This document shows positions 1-7,380 of a DNA stretch of 41,785 nt, piece by piece. This DNA comes from a virus, in IMG/VR virus record IMGVR_UViG_3300009080_000026, positions 1-41,785 of that record; one strand, written 5' to 3'. The notes under the pieces were generated by a model, which had not been told where the DNA came from, did not search any database, and worked only from the letters and a program-made list of their open reading frames with translations. The number at the start of each line of letters is the position of its first letter. The first letter of the stretch is position 1. Made by a program: the position numbers and the translations under genes.

Positions 1-371
1 AAGTCTGTCATTGTTCTTAATCTAAGTGTGGGATGTGGTGGCGTTACTAGTCTTGTACAATCACTAAACATACCATCACCTTCATATATTGCAAAATGAA
101 ATCCTACTGGTATATTTTTCCATTCAATAATACCGTTGTCATTTATAGTCCAAGGTAACCATTCCCATGTACTAGTTTTATCCCACAGAAGAATATCACC
201 AACTTTTAGTTTTTTTTGATACCTAGAAAATGTAAATTGATTAAAGTGTTCATGAAATGTTTCATAAGTACAAAAATCAGGCTCTAATCCCATTCGTCTT
301 AAAACATAAGTTAAACAGGTTTCAGTTTTTGTTAATCTCACGGGTTTTAACTCTTCTTTAATTTTACTCAT
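1..371 (-). CDS. NlpC/P60-like protein (partial, runs off window)
   Basis: The frame is open from an ATG at 371 down to base 1, giving about 123 residues and no stop, so the C-terminus lies outside the window. An early Cys in TETCLTYVLRRMGLEPD, then GDILLW, then GFHFAIYEGDG, follows the order seen in NlpC/P60-type papain-fold amidases: catalytic Cys, then the GD-x-hydrophobic turn, then His before a strand. This is family resemblance, not proof of activity; a wall peptidase or a packaging/structural relative are both possible. Its ATG overlaps the TGA of the upstream 56-residue ORF (ATGA), so it is probably translationally coupled to it. Confidence 0.5.
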   Translation of the reverse strand, partial: MSKIKEELKPVRLTKTETCLTYVLRRMGLEPDFCTYETFHEHFNQFTFSRYQKKLKVGDILLWDKTSTWEWLPWTINDNGIIEWKNIPVGFHFAIYEGDGMFSDCTRLVTPPHPTLRLRTMTD

Positions 372-538
372 CTTTGTTTTGTTTTACTTAATCGTTTTAA
401 ATCATCTATACATTCACCCCAACCTTCCCAAAACCACTGAGGTAAATTAGAAAGATGACTAGGATGTCCTGGTTGTTCAGATAGCCATTCTTTAAGTTCA
501 AATAATTGCTTACTTATTTTTTCAATTTCTTTACTCAT
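368..538 (-). CDS. Small hypothetical protein (56 aa)
   Basis: Starts MSKEIEKISK and ends LSKTKQR with a TGA that overlaps the ATG of the next gene. It is rich in Trp in the middle (LPQWFWEGWGE). No family is recognised. The start is chosen because the ATG sits directly behind the repeated AACCAAAACAAAG leader, and the frame is intact between two such leaders. The position inside a chain of overlapping small ORFs supports it being a real gene. Confidence 0.6.
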   Translation of the reverse strand: MSKEIEKISKQLFELKEWLSEQPGHPSHLSNLPQWFWEGWGECIDDLKRLSKTKQR

Positions 539-746
539 CTTTGTTTTGGTTTGTAAATATTTGACCTAGTGCAAACATATTGTGTAATGCCTTAATTCTT
601 TCCTCTTTGTCTTCACTAGTTAAATTGTCTAATTTTTCTGATAAGTTATGTATAAGTTCTTCCTCTATGAGTGAACTTTTAAACCCCTCTAAACTTTTAA
701 TGTCTTTTATTAATTCTAATGATAAGTCTTCTATATTATTTCTCAT
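531..746 (-). CDS. Small hypothetical protein (71 aa)
   Basis: Predicted all-helical, charged protein starting MRNNIEDLSLELIKDIK and ending FTNQNKDE. The last six residues and stop are encoded by the repeated leader of the following gene (AACCAAAACAAAGATGAGTAA), so its terminus is shaped by the downstream start signal. It overlaps the next ORF by 8 bases. Function unknown. Confidence 0.65.
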   Translation of the reverse strand: MRNNIEDLSLELIKDIKSLEGFKSSLIEEELIHNLSEKLDNLTSEDKEERIKALHNMFALGQIFTNQNKDE

Positions 747-761
747 CTTATTTGTTTTGGT

Positions 762-905
762 TTAATATCTTCTACCTTTGAATCCTCCTATTAACATCTG
801 CCACCATTTCAATTTAGGAATAGGATGTGGCATTTGTTTTGGTTTAATCTTTTCTATGTTCTGCTTTTGTCTTTCTTCCGACTTATCTAAATAATCTTTA
901 CTCAT
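762..905 (-). CDS. Small hypothetical protein (47 aa)
   Basis: Starts MSKDYLDKSEERQKQNIEK; the second half is basic and hydrophobic (PKLKWWQMLIGGFKGRRY). Codons for IKPKQM inside it are another copy of the repeated leader followed by an in-frame ATG (about 831-847). The protein is therefore either a fusion of two former small ORFs, or a second product of 24 residues starts at that Met. No family is recognised. The stop lies 15 bases before the next ATG. Confidence 0.55.
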   Translation of the reverse strand: MSKDYLDKSEERQKQNIEKIKPKQMPHPIPKLKWWQMLIGGFKGRRY

Positions 906-1038
906 CTTCTTTGTTTTGTTTTATTATATTTTCTAGCGTTTCTTTAATATACACTATATCAACAAATTCATCCTTTGGTGTTTCATCTATTTCATCTAAT
1001 ATATCGTATAAGGAATCTATAATTTCTTCTTTACTCAT
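898..1038 (-). CDS. Small acidic hypothetical protein (46 aa)
   Basis: Highly acidic and likely helical, MSKEEIIDSLYDILDEIDET at the start and QNKEDE at the end. The final codons are formed by the leader of the next ORF, with an 8-base overlap (ATGAGTAA). Small acidic early proteins of this kind are common in T4-like phages as host-takeover factors, but nothing specific can be assigned. Confidence 0.6.
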   Translation of the reverse strand: MSKEEIIDSLYDILDEIDETPKDEFVDIVYIKETLENIIKQNKEDE

Positions 1039-1291
1039 CTTTGTTTTGGTTTAATTGATTTCTGATTTCCTGCACGATTAAATGGCTGTATTCCATAGCC
1101 CAATCTTCAACTGAAAACATCATCCTTTCTATTGGGTCTATTTCTGGTATTTTGAATTTTATTTTCTTATCATCAACATTCACATCAATACACATACCGA
1201 ATTTACTGTGGATTTCAGTATCAACTTTAATTTTGTTTTGTGGGAATAAACCAACTAATAACATTTCTAAATTATTGTCTTTTTTACTCAT
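1031..1291 (-). CDS. Hypothetical protein (86 aa)
   Basis: Starts MSKKDNNLEMLLVGLFPQNK and ends LNQNKDE, again written by the leader of the next ORF. A beta-rich core (CIDVNVDDKKIKFKIPEIDP) is followed by a helix (MMFSVEDWAMEYSHLIVQEI). No family is recognised. The ATG follows the leader at spacing identical to the neighbouring genes. Confidence 0.65.
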   Translation of the reverse strand: MSKKDNNLEMLLVGLFPQNKIKVDTEIHSKFGMCIDVNVDDKKIKFKIPEIDPIERMMFSVEDWAMEYSHLIVQEIRNQLNQNKDE

Positions 1292-1303
1292 CTTTGTTTT
1301 GGT

Positions 1304-1624
1304 TTAATCTACCCACTTAATGAAGTTAATATCTGATTCAACTTCTTCGACATCATTCCTATTTGGGTTTATTCTAAAGTCTAACTGTTGTATTCTTTTA
1401 TCTTTATTAAAATCTTCCATAAGATTCTCCCACTTTTTTATTTCTGACTGTCTCCATTCGGATAATGTTGTATTTTCATCAAACTTTAATTCTGGTCCCG
1501 CAATTGTCATATTAATACCTGAACCCCAGGTAAACTCTGTCATAGATTCTTTAGGGTGTTTTGGTTCACCATAAGACCATTTTAAAAAACATTTTAGGGG
1601 TTTAAATTCTTTTTTATTCATCAT
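1304..1624 (-). CDS. Hypothetical protein (106 aa)
   Basis: Starts with two Met codons (MMNKKEFKPLKCFLKW). The second (1621) is equally plausible. The composition is mixed, with a WGSGINMTIAGPELKF stretch followed by helices. Its stop TAA is followed directly by ACCAAAACAAAG and the ATG of the next gene. Function unknown; it overlaps the small membrane ORF upstream by 11 bases. Confidence 0.65.
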   Translation of the reverse strand: MMNKKEFKPLKCFLKWSYGEPKHPKESMTEFTWGSGINMTIAGPELKFDENTTLSEWRQSEIKKWENLMEDFNKDKRIQQLDFRINPNRNDVEEVESDINFIKWVD

Positions 1625-1742
1625 CTTTTTGTTTAATTTTATGTTTTATCCAATCTTTAAAGACATCCCCACCCAAAACAGCTGTTACACCCATTAAAAA
1701 TGGCACAAATAGGTATATAATTACAATATCTATATTACTCAT
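1614..1742 (-). CDS. Small single-pass membrane protein (42 aa)
   Basis: MSNIDIVIIYLFVPFLMGV begins a roughly 20-residue hydrophobic segment running to about residue 24. A basic tail follows (DWIKHKIKQKDDE), consistent with a single transmembrane helix and the tail in the cytoplasm. It sits directly downstream of the DNA ligase stop, after one copy of the repeated leader. A lysis or membrane role is possible but not shown. Confidence 0.55.
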   Translation of the reverse strand: MSNIDIVIIYLFVPFLMGVTAVLGGDVFKDWIKHKIKQKDDE

Positions 1743-1754
1743 CGTTGTTTTGGT

Positions 1755-3074
1755 TTATACATAATCAACTCTTCCGTTTTCATAAACTGCTTTAATCACT
1801 GGGAACCTAAGTGATTCTGTACCTTGATTATTTTTTGTAGTTTCAAAGTACTGTACGGTTATGGTCTTACCTAATATTTTATTAGGATTTTTAAAATAAC
1901 TTCTTCTTTCATCAATTGTAAAACCACTTCCAACCTGTACTCTGTTTCCTTTGTGTTCTATGATAACATTCTTTAGCATCATTTCTTCTACTTCAAGCCC
2001 ATTGACAATTACACGGTTTGGGGAGTTCTCTAAGTCTACGACAATATACTCTTCATCATAGAATTTCTTTACTTTTAAGATATCAGTACTGCGTTTTCCC
2101 TGGTACTTATCGTCTTTTCTTAGCATTAGACCTTCCCAACCGCTTTGAACTGCATGGTCCATCTTAGACTCAAACATATCCCAACTGGTTAAGAGGTCCT
2201 GTTCAAGTACTCTGAAGTATGTTGGTGGGACCATTGGGGTATAAACATGGTCGATTGACATTTGAAGGTTATCAAGCCTCTCACTTAATTTTTCCCTAGA
2301 TGCCTTATTCTCAAAGTCTTCTAACGATATCATATCGAAAATTTGAAATAATGGGTTTTCGATGGTGTGGTCTTTTCTTTTAATTTCTTTGATGATTGAT
2401 TGAAAATCTTCATCGCCATTTTCATCAACAATGCAAATCTCTCCATCCATTACAATGTTATAGAGTTTAAGACCTTCAAGTTCTTTGGCCACGTTTCCAA
2501 GTGTATCAAATGGTTTGCCACTTCTACTTTTGAAAGTAACAGTTCCAAAATTGTCGAAGAATGCTAAACATCTGACTCCGTCCAATTTTCTAGAAAGGTA
2601 CCATTCATCAGAATCAAGATTGACTTTCTTTTTGGTTTTCTCATCATAAGTTGCGGCTAATGCTACATCGAATGTTGGAACCAAACCTGGTACAACTTTG
2701 TTAATCATTGAAGTTGTAGAACGGGTCTTAAGATTCCGGTCGAAGATGTTATAAATAAGGTCTTCGTATTGTCTGTTTTCGAGAATAAATCTGTTTACGG
2801 CTGCAATGGCATCATGTCCTGTGATTATTCTATCATTTAACGTATCTAATAGGGTAAAGATGCTACCGTATTGGTTTCCGACTGGACTAACCAGGTCACT
2901 TCTCTTTTTAAGATTTTTTGAAGTAACATAATACTGTTTAAAGGGGGAATATACATACCTAAGGGCTTGAAGGACCTCCTGGTCTGATATATAGTCTCTT
3001 AAGACATTTAATTTATCAGTGTTTGAGTTTGTTGAGTTACTTCTCTCTACGAATTGCTGTAATCTATTAAACAT
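1755..3074 (-). CDS. 30: ATP-dependent DNA ligase (T4 gp30-like)
   Basis: Seals nicks in DNA through a covalent lysyl-AMP intermediate. The active-site motif I is SRKLDGVRC with the adenylated Lys at residue 163. The following FKSRSGKPFDTLGN (motif Ia/III region), VMDGEIC and EGLMLRKDD (motif IV), then DILKVKKFYDEEY (motif V) are all present in the normal order. The C-terminal OB-fold region contains GSGFTIDERR. At 439 residues it is slightly shorter than T4 gp30. GC content in sampled lines (35-45%) is clearly higher than in the glycosylase gene upstream (near 22%). Transcription is probably from an element at 3088-3104. Confidence 0.93.
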   Translation of the reverse strand: MFNRLQQFVERSNSTNSNTDKLNVLRDYISDQEVLQALRYVYSPFKQYYVTSKNLKKRSDLVSPVGNQYGSIFTLLDTLNDRIITGHDAIAAVNRFILENRQYEDLIYNIFDRNLKTRSTTSMINKVVPGLVPTFDVALAATYDEKTKKKVNLDSDEWYLSRKLDGVRCLAFFDNFGTVTFKSRSGKPFDTLGNVAKELEGLKLYNIVMDGEICIVDENGDEDFQSIIKEIKRKDHTIENPLFQIFDMISLEDFENKASREKLSERLDNLQMSIDHVYTPMVPPTYFRVLEQDLLTSWDMFESKMDHAVQSGWEGLMLRKDDKYQGKRSTDILKVKKFYDEEYIVVDLENSPNRVIVNGLEVEEMMLKNVIIEHKGNRVQVGSGFTIDERRSYFKNPNKILGKTITVQYFETTKNNQGTESLRFPVIKAVYENGRVDYV

Positions 3075-3087
3075 TTTTTATTTTTTT

Positions 3088-3104
3088 ATATTATACTAAA
3101 TAAT
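3088..3104 (-). promoter_or_regulatory. Candidate promoter element, copy 1
   Basis: The 17-mer ATTATTTAGTATAATAT (minus strand) ends 14 bases before the ligase ATG and contains TATAAT. An identical copy precedes the small ORF at 4147. Identity and similar placement before two minus-strand genes suggest a promoter, probably early or middle; the AT-rich background makes this tentative. Confidence 0.4.
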
Positions 3105-3105
3105 A

Positions 3106-3927
3106 TTAACTATAGTATTTAGGATTAGGTAAACCTGAATAATGGTCCCACTGATCTTCATCTATTTTTTTCCATTGGTGTTCAGGTCTATACCATATCG
3201 TTCTTCCGGTTCCATCTTTTTCTCTAATCATGTCACTATTACCATAGCATTTCATAAAATTACCTGACTCTTTTAAAAATGGATTTTTCCAATCTTTAAT
3301 GCTTCCTCCGCCCATGATATAAGCTAATTCTGGCATATATTTACAAAGTTTTAATATGTCTGGATATTTTTCTATTGCTTCACTTGCTTTCATAAAAGGA
3401 CTTAGTTCCTCGATTCTATAAATTATTTCAGCTCTTAAATAGTTACCTATACCATTAAAATACTTTTGATTCAAAAGTATTTCACATATAGGTTTATTAA
3501 ATATTTTCTTATGTAAATTAGATTTAACATTACTAACAAATTCCTCAAAATCAAGAGTTGGGTCAGGGCCTCTGTCATTTGACCACTCCTGTCCTGGCCA
3601 CCATTTACCAAATCTTCTCATGTCAATAAATGATAATGACATTCCACAAGTTGATTCAAAAATAATATGCGAATGTTTATGCTCTTCACCTGTCTTAGTT
3701 ATTCTAAAATAACCTGACATACCCATTGTCATTCTTATAGGATAATTGTTCATATATACTATTAACTCCTTACCTCTACTTTTGGCTTTAATAGTAAATG
3801 ATGGATGTTTTTGAAATAAGGGTTTCCATTTATGTTCTGGATTATTCTTAACTTTATTAAAGGTTTTTCCTTTAACTGTTTGATTTATATAATCCGCTGT
3901 TAATCTAAGTTCTGCTAATTCAGGCAT
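3106..3927 (-). CDS. Formamidopyrimidine-DNA glycosylase / endonuclease VIII-like
   Basis: Base-excision repair glycosylase/AP lyase. The N-terminus MPELAELRL gives the catalytic Pro2 and Glu3 exposed after Met removal. The conserved Lys is in KSRGKELIVYM. The helix-2-turn-helix signature is GIGNYLRAEIIYRIEELSPF. The C-terminal beta-hairpin GTGRTIWYRPEHQ aligns with the finger (Arg kept), but only one Cys (KCYG) is seen, so it looks like a zincless-finger member. Length 273 is normal. Sugar and base specificity (Fpg or Nei) cannot be decided here. It lies 5 bases after the small ORF upstream and 31 bases before the ligase start. Confidence 0.88.
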   Translation of the reverse strand: MPELAELRLTADYINQTVKGKTFNKVKNNPEHKWKPLFQKHPSFTIKAKSRGKELIVYMNNYPIRMTMGMSGYFRITKTGEEHKHSHIIFESTCGMSLSFIDMRRFGKWWPGQEWSNDRGPDPTLDFEEFVSNVKSNLHKKIFNKPICEILLNQKYFNGIGNYLRAEIIYRIEELSPFMKASEAIEKYPDILKLCKYMPELAYIMGGGSIKDWKNPFLKESGNFMKCYGNSDMIREKDGTGRTIWYRPEHQWKKIDEDQWDHYSGLPNPKYYS

Positions 3928-3931
3928 AATT

Positions 3932-4147
3932 CTAATCTTTCCAATTTAATAAAATATCATCTAGGTCTTCTAGTATTATTCTAAGGTTTTGCTCGTAAGA
4001 AGCTCCATATGAGCAATTATCTTCTTTATCTATGTGCATTCTTATCTGATTAAGTTTATTGATTACATCAGTCTTAAGTTTAGCTTTAAGTATTTCGCTT
4101 CTATATCCATCTGTTTCAGTAATTGTTTTACGTTTTTTAAAGAACAT
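3932..4147 (-). CDS. Small hypothetical protein (71 aa)
   Basis: A basic N-terminus (MFFKKRKTITETDGYRSEIL) is followed by amphipathic helices ending in ILEDLDDILLNWKD. No family is recognised. It is the first gene of a minus-strand unit (this ORF, glycosylase, ligase, small ORFs) and is preceded at 18 bases by a 17-mer also found before the ligase. Confidence 0.65.
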   Translation of the reverse strand: MFFKKRKTITETDGYRSEILKAKLKTDVINKLNQIRMHIDKEDNCSYGASYEQNLRIILEDLDDILLNWKD

Positions 4148-4164
4148 ATTTGATTTATTTTATA

Positions 4165-4181
4165 ATATTATACTAAATAAT
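4165..4181 (-). promoter_or_regulatory. Candidate promoter element, copy 2, in divergent gap
   Basis: Second exact copy of ATTATTTAGTATAATAT, 18 bases ahead of the ATG at 4147. It lies in the 64-base divergent gap 4148-4211, which must also drive the plus-strand block from 4212; an AT-rich TATATAAAATAAA stretch at about 4188-4200 is the best candidate for that direction. Confidence 0.4.
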
Positions 4182-4211
4182 TCTAAATATATAAAATAAA
4201 CTCCTATTGAT

Positions 4212-4487
4212 ATGAAAAGTTGGAATAAAATATTTGAACATCACGACGAAGAATGGCCACAAGAAATACTATCAATGACCGTAGATCAGTTATTAGATAA
4301 ACTAGAGGAAATGCAACTAGATGCAGAATACAGTACAATTGAAAACATTCTAAAGATGCATCTTATGGAAAATCCAACGGTAGATGTTGAAATATCGAAT
4401 AAAATACCGACATGGGATGAAATAGCAGATAGAGAACCTACTGCGTTTGATTCAATGATGGACAAAGATTCCTGGATGGATTTATAA
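4212..4487 (+). CDS. Hypothetical protein with capsid-targeting-like N-terminus (91 aa)
   Basis: Acidic, helical protein. It begins MKSWNKIFEHHDEE, where residues 7-9 (I-F-E) match the [L/I]-x-E cleavage site of the T4 prohead protease gp21, close behind a short basic/aromatic leader as in T4 internal proteins. The rest (SMTVDQLLDKLEEMQLDAEY) has no recognised family. First gene of a plus-strand block leading to neck and baseplate genes. Packaging into the head is an inference. Confidence 0.65.
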   Translation: MKSWNKIFEHHDEEWPQEILSMTVDQLLDKLEEMQLDAEYSTIENILKMHLMENPTVDVEISNKIPTWDEIADREPTAFDSMMDKDSWMDL

Positions 4488-4497
4488 ATCATTTAAT

Positions 4498-5553
4498 ATG
4501 GTAAAAAGTTACAAAGAATATATCAAAGAGCATTTTGGGGCTATCACAATAGAATATCCTCCTGAGCATATGTTTGTTAGAAACCCTAGTGTACCGACTC
4601 CGCTATCTATAAACACTCATGTAGGAGGAATAGGAAGAATGCCTATGCATTGGAATAATTCTCCTTATTTATCAGGCGGTTTTGGAGGTGCAGGAGGTGG
4701 AAGGTTTGGACAAGACCCAACTGGTGAAGAAGATATCAATAATGATAAACGTAATGAAATATCAGACCTTCAGTCAGATAGAGCTTTAGACTATATGGTA
4801 GAGAAATTTACATCAATAGAAAAAAGCTTAGGTGAAACTGAATATGAAAATATATGCATGTCAATGTTAAACGACATAGATTCAGGTAACCTTAATCTAG
4901 AAGAAGACGATATAGATGGAACTATAAATGATAAAATATTAGAAATAGGAGTAGAGATTTTTTACGATACGATAAACACTCCAACTGAAGGAGACCCCGG
5001 AGATTATTATAATCCTCCAGATGGAGGAGATAGCGGTGAATATACATCAGAAATAGTAGGTCCTATAAACAGTGAAAACTCTAAAACATTTAATACTATT
5101 TTTAGAATAAATTCTACTAACGATCTTCCTTCTTTAGATGAAATTGTAGTTAACTATACTAAAAATAAAATTTCAATATCAGCAGCTATCCTAAAAACTG
5201 GATTATCTAAACATGGAATATTAGACATTTTAGATGCACAAGTTAATTATATTGGAAGAAGACTGGAATCAAAATATGAAAATTTAGATGAAGGTTATTT
5301 TGAAGGAAATGGATATTATGAAGATCATGAAGACATATATGAACAATTCGATGAATTAAATTTAGGTATTTTGCTATATTTAACTATGCTTTGTAAAAAC
5401 TCATTAAACAACAACACAGCTGATACATCTAAGAAAATTCGTGAGATAAATAATAAATATAAAGACGTTTCATATTTTAAAAGAAAAGATAAAATAGAAG
5501 ACGTAAATAGGATATTATCAATGGTGATAAATATTCCAGAAAAATTAAAATAG
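4498..5553 (+). CDS. Hypothetical virion-associated protein (351 aa)
   Basis: Begins MVKSYKEYIKEHFG with I-K-E at residues 9-11, a predicted prohead-protease site. A Gly-rich segment (SGGFGGAGGGRFGQ, about residues 61-74) is followed by an acidic, mostly helical body and a Pro/Gly/Asp stretch near residue 165 (EGDPGDYYNPPDGGDSGEY). No enzymatic motif is seen. It has the same type of N-terminus as neighbours at 5559 and 5773, suggesting co-packaged internal head proteins. Function unknown. Confidence 0.65.
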   Translation: MVKSYKEYIKEHFGAITIEYPPEHMFVRNPSVPTPLSINTHVGGIGRMPMHWNNSPYLSGGFGGAGGGRFGQDPTGEEDINNDKRNEISDLQSDRALDYMVEKFTSIEKSLGETEYENICMSMLNDIDSGNLNLEEDDIDGTINDKILEIGVEIFYDTINTPTEGDPGDYYNPPDGGDSGEYTSEIVGPINSENSKTFNTIFRINSTNDLPSLDEIVVNYTKNKISISAAILKTGLSKHGILDILDAQVNYIGRRLESKYENLDEGYFEGNGYYEDHEDIYEQFDELNLGILLYLTMLCKNSLNNNTADTSKKIREINNKYKDVSYFKRKDKIEDVNRILSMVINIPEKLK

Positions 5554-5558
5554 AGAAC

Positions 5559-5783
5559 ATGAAAAATTATATTAAAAATTTTAAAGGATTTGTATCAGAA
5601 TCTATTGAAACTAATACTAAAGAAATTCAGTTATTAGATCAGAAAAAAGCTTTGCAAGAAAAACTAAAGCAAACTACAGATGACATTCAAAAAACTCAAA
5701 TTGAGTCAGACATTTCTAAATTAGACATAGAAATAGAGCAACTTAGACAAATAGAAGATCAGGAAGAAGCCAATGAAGCATAA
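5559..5783 (+). CDS. Small coiled-coil protein with capsid-targeting-like N-terminus (74 aa)
   Basis: Begins MKNYIKNFKGFVSESIETN, nearly identical in its first eight residues to the protein at 14989 (MKNYIKDF). A V-S-E at residues 12-14 is a near match to the protease site. The remainder is a strongly predicted coiled coil (LQEKLKQTTDDIQKTQIESD). Possible scaffold or core component. It overlaps the next gene by 11 bases. Confidence 0.6.
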   Translation: MKNYIKNFKGFVSESIETNTKEIQLLDQKKALQEKLKQTTDDIQKTQIESDISKLDIEIEQLRQIEDQEEANEA

Positions 5784-6225
5784 AAGCAAACATATAAGCG
5801 ACATAGAATCTTTTCTAAATGAAGAAAAAGATAATGTAGTGTATAATACTAACTATACTGGAATGGTAAACAGCGCAGTAGCTAATATGTACACTAGTAT
5901 AATGGCAATTGCTCAAGAATTAGCTAATGAAAAGTTAGCAAGAGATCCTTATAACAACATAGGAGATATTGAAGAAGTTGATATATCAAGAGCTCTTAAT
6001 TTAATATTTCATAGCGATTGGAAAAGAAATATAAAGGACAGATGTTTACAGGGGGTTCAATCTAACGCGGCTAGCAGAGCATCAAAAAGGGACGAGTTGT
6101 CTAATAAGAAAAATCATAGAGCTTTGGCTAAGCTTAAAAAAGAAGACGGTACTGTTGAGATAGATACCTCAGACATAAGATTTAGCGATAAAACCTCAGG
6201 AAACGGACCCGGTTCTAACCAATAG
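5773..6225 (+). CDS. Hypothetical protein, predicted internal head protein (150 aa)
   Basis: The N-terminus MKHKSKHISDIESFLNEEKD ends in L-N-E (residues 15-17), the expected prohead cleavage sequence. The central part is helical; a basic segment (SRASKRDELSNKKNHRALAK) and a polar Gly/Asn tail follow, which could suit DNA contact inside the head. No known family. Starts inside the 3' end of the preceding gene. Confidence 0.6.
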   Translation: MKHKSKHISDIESFLNEEKDNVVYNTNYTGMVNSAVANMYTSIMAIAQELANEKLARDPYNNIGDIEEVDISRALNLIFHSDWKRNIKDRCLQGVQSNAASRASKRDELSNKKNHRALAKLKKEDGTVEIDTSDIRFSDKTSGNGPGSNQ

Positions 6226-6249
6226 ATTTTTTAAAATAAATAATACCAG

Positions 6250-6984
6250 ATGACTGAAGAAGATTTAATAAAAGACATTAATGAAGAAATAACATTTTCA
6301 GGAATGTTACCATATTCTTTACCCGAGAAAGAGATTAAGAGGCAACTTGACATAGGTGCAAGGTATTTTTGGGATAATTGGAGACATGCCGTTGAGCCCA
6401 GATATTTAAGTCTTCCTAAAGAATTATTTGATTCTAAACAATTTAAGAAAATACGACAGATACAATTACCAGATTGTGTACAATTTGTTACACAATGTAA
6501 AGAACCTACTGGAGGTTCTATTTTCGGAACAATGGATAGAGACTTTTCAGAGTCAAAATTTATAGGTTCAGAAGTGTTTCTAACACCTTTTATTGGAGAG
6601 AGTATAATGTATAGAACAGTAATCTTTAGCTTCTTAGATTTAACCAGAGGACTTGTATTAGACACATTAGCGTATGATTATAACAAAAATACTAAATTAC
6701 TTACAATAGTGGGAAGAACTCCTAAGGTAGATGCAATTGTTCAGTTTTATAAAAAACTAGAAGTAGATAAGTTATATGAAGATGAAATCTTTCAAAGATG
6801 GGTAAGAGCTAAATGTAAAGTTAGACTAGCACATATGTTACAGACTTTTAAATATACTCTACCTGGTAATGTAGCTATTAGTTATGAATCTATAACATCT
6901 ACGGCTGAAGCTGAGATAAAGGCAGTGGAAGACATGATGAGTAAGGAGAATACTCCTGATTGGATTTATCTATATAGACAATAA
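6250..6984 (+). CDS. Probable neck / head-tail connector protein
   Basis: 244 residues. An N-terminal helical part with LPEKEIKRQLDIGARYFWDN and a following YLSLPKELF...IQLPDCVQFV pattern resembles neck or head-closure proteins of large Bacteroidota phages and T4 gp13-like proteins. The C-terminal helices (FQRWVRAKCKVRLAHMLQTF) would pack in a ring. The call rests on this general pattern and on position just before gp25, so treat it as a structural protein with tentative role. The start at 6250 follows an AAATAAATA box. Confidence 0.5.
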   Translation: MTEEDLIKDINEEITFSGMLPYSLPEKEIKRQLDIGARYFWDNWRHAVEPRYLSLPKELFDSKQFKKIRQIQLPDCVQFVTQCKEPTGGSIFGTMDRDFSESKFIGSEVFLTPFIGESIMYRTVIFSFLDLTRGLVLDTLAYDYNKNTKLLTIVGRTPKVDAIVQFYKKLEVDKLYEDEIFQRWVRAKCKVRLAHMLQTFKYTLPGNVAISYESITSTAEAEIKAVEDMMSKENTPDWIYLYRQ

Positions 6985-6998
6985 AATAATGTATTAAA

Positions 6999-7373
6999 AT
7001 GGCATCAACACTTAAAGACTTTTATATGAGAACTGAAACTGATCCAAATTATAAAAAGGGAGTTTTACAAATATCGGATGATACCGAAGAAGCAATATCT
7101 CAAATTAAAATGACTGTTTTAACTGAAAGAGGAAGCGTGTTAGGAGAACCTGAGTTTGGGTTAGATGTAAATAAATATCTTTTTGATTTTGAAACAGACC
7201 CTTTTAATTTATCCAATGAGGCTAATAATCAGATAGAAAGATATGTTGCATCTGCTAAAATTAAAAATATAGACGTGGCTCCTTCTAAATATACAGACGA
7301 AAAAGACAGGGATGTATTTGTATTAAAAATAAATATCGATGGAGATAATCCATTTGGTATATTCTACGGATAA
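6999..7373 (+). CDS. 25: Baseplate wedge protein gp25-like (GPW/gp25 family)
   Basis: 124 residues, typical for the family. The core signature is present: ISQIKMTVLTERGSVLGEPEFGLDV, with the conserved Glu/Gly-Pro-E-F-G segment, followed by YLFDFETDPF, as in phage P2 gpW and T4 gp25. gp25 joins baseplate wedges and helps start the sheath; despite an old lysozyme label the family is structural. The start is supported by an upstream TTAAA immediately before the ATG. It converges with the ORF at 7381. Confidence 0.88.
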   Translation: MASTLKDFYMRTETDPNYKKGVLQISDDTEEAISQIKMTVLTERGSVLGEPEFGLDVNKYLFDFETDPFNLSNEANNQIERYVASAKIKNIDVAPSKYTDEKDRDVFVLKINIDGDNPFGIFYG

Positions 7374-7380
7374 AAACGTA

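Larger units (their letters stand above)
366..1757 (-). repeat. Repeated translation-start leader, about 8 copies
   Basis: Read on the minus strand, near-identical copies of AAACCAAAACAAAG followed by ATG-AGT-AA lie at about 366-387, 533-553, 742-764, 831-847, 900-922, 1033-1053, 1286-1306 and 1737-1757. Each ends at a start codon. Depending on the copy the leader is non-coding (after TAA) or is the 3' end of the preceding ORF, read as NQNKDE-stop or as TKQR-stop. It has no Shine-Dalgarno sequence but has A at -3 and -6, as favoured in Flavobacterium. I infer a conserved initiation/coupling signal. Confidence 0.75.

Noticed and set aside
580-765. Plus-strand ORF of 61 residues
   Set aside because: Antisense to the overlapping small minus-strand genes, which carry repeated leaders; composition is typical of a shadow frame.
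6231-6665. Minus-strand ORF of 144 residues
   Set aside because: Lies wholly antisense to the neck-like gene at 6250, which has a coherent protein and operon position.
7374-7380. Terminator between gp25 and the 69-residue ORF
   Set aside because: The gap is only 7 bases and shows no inverted repeat.
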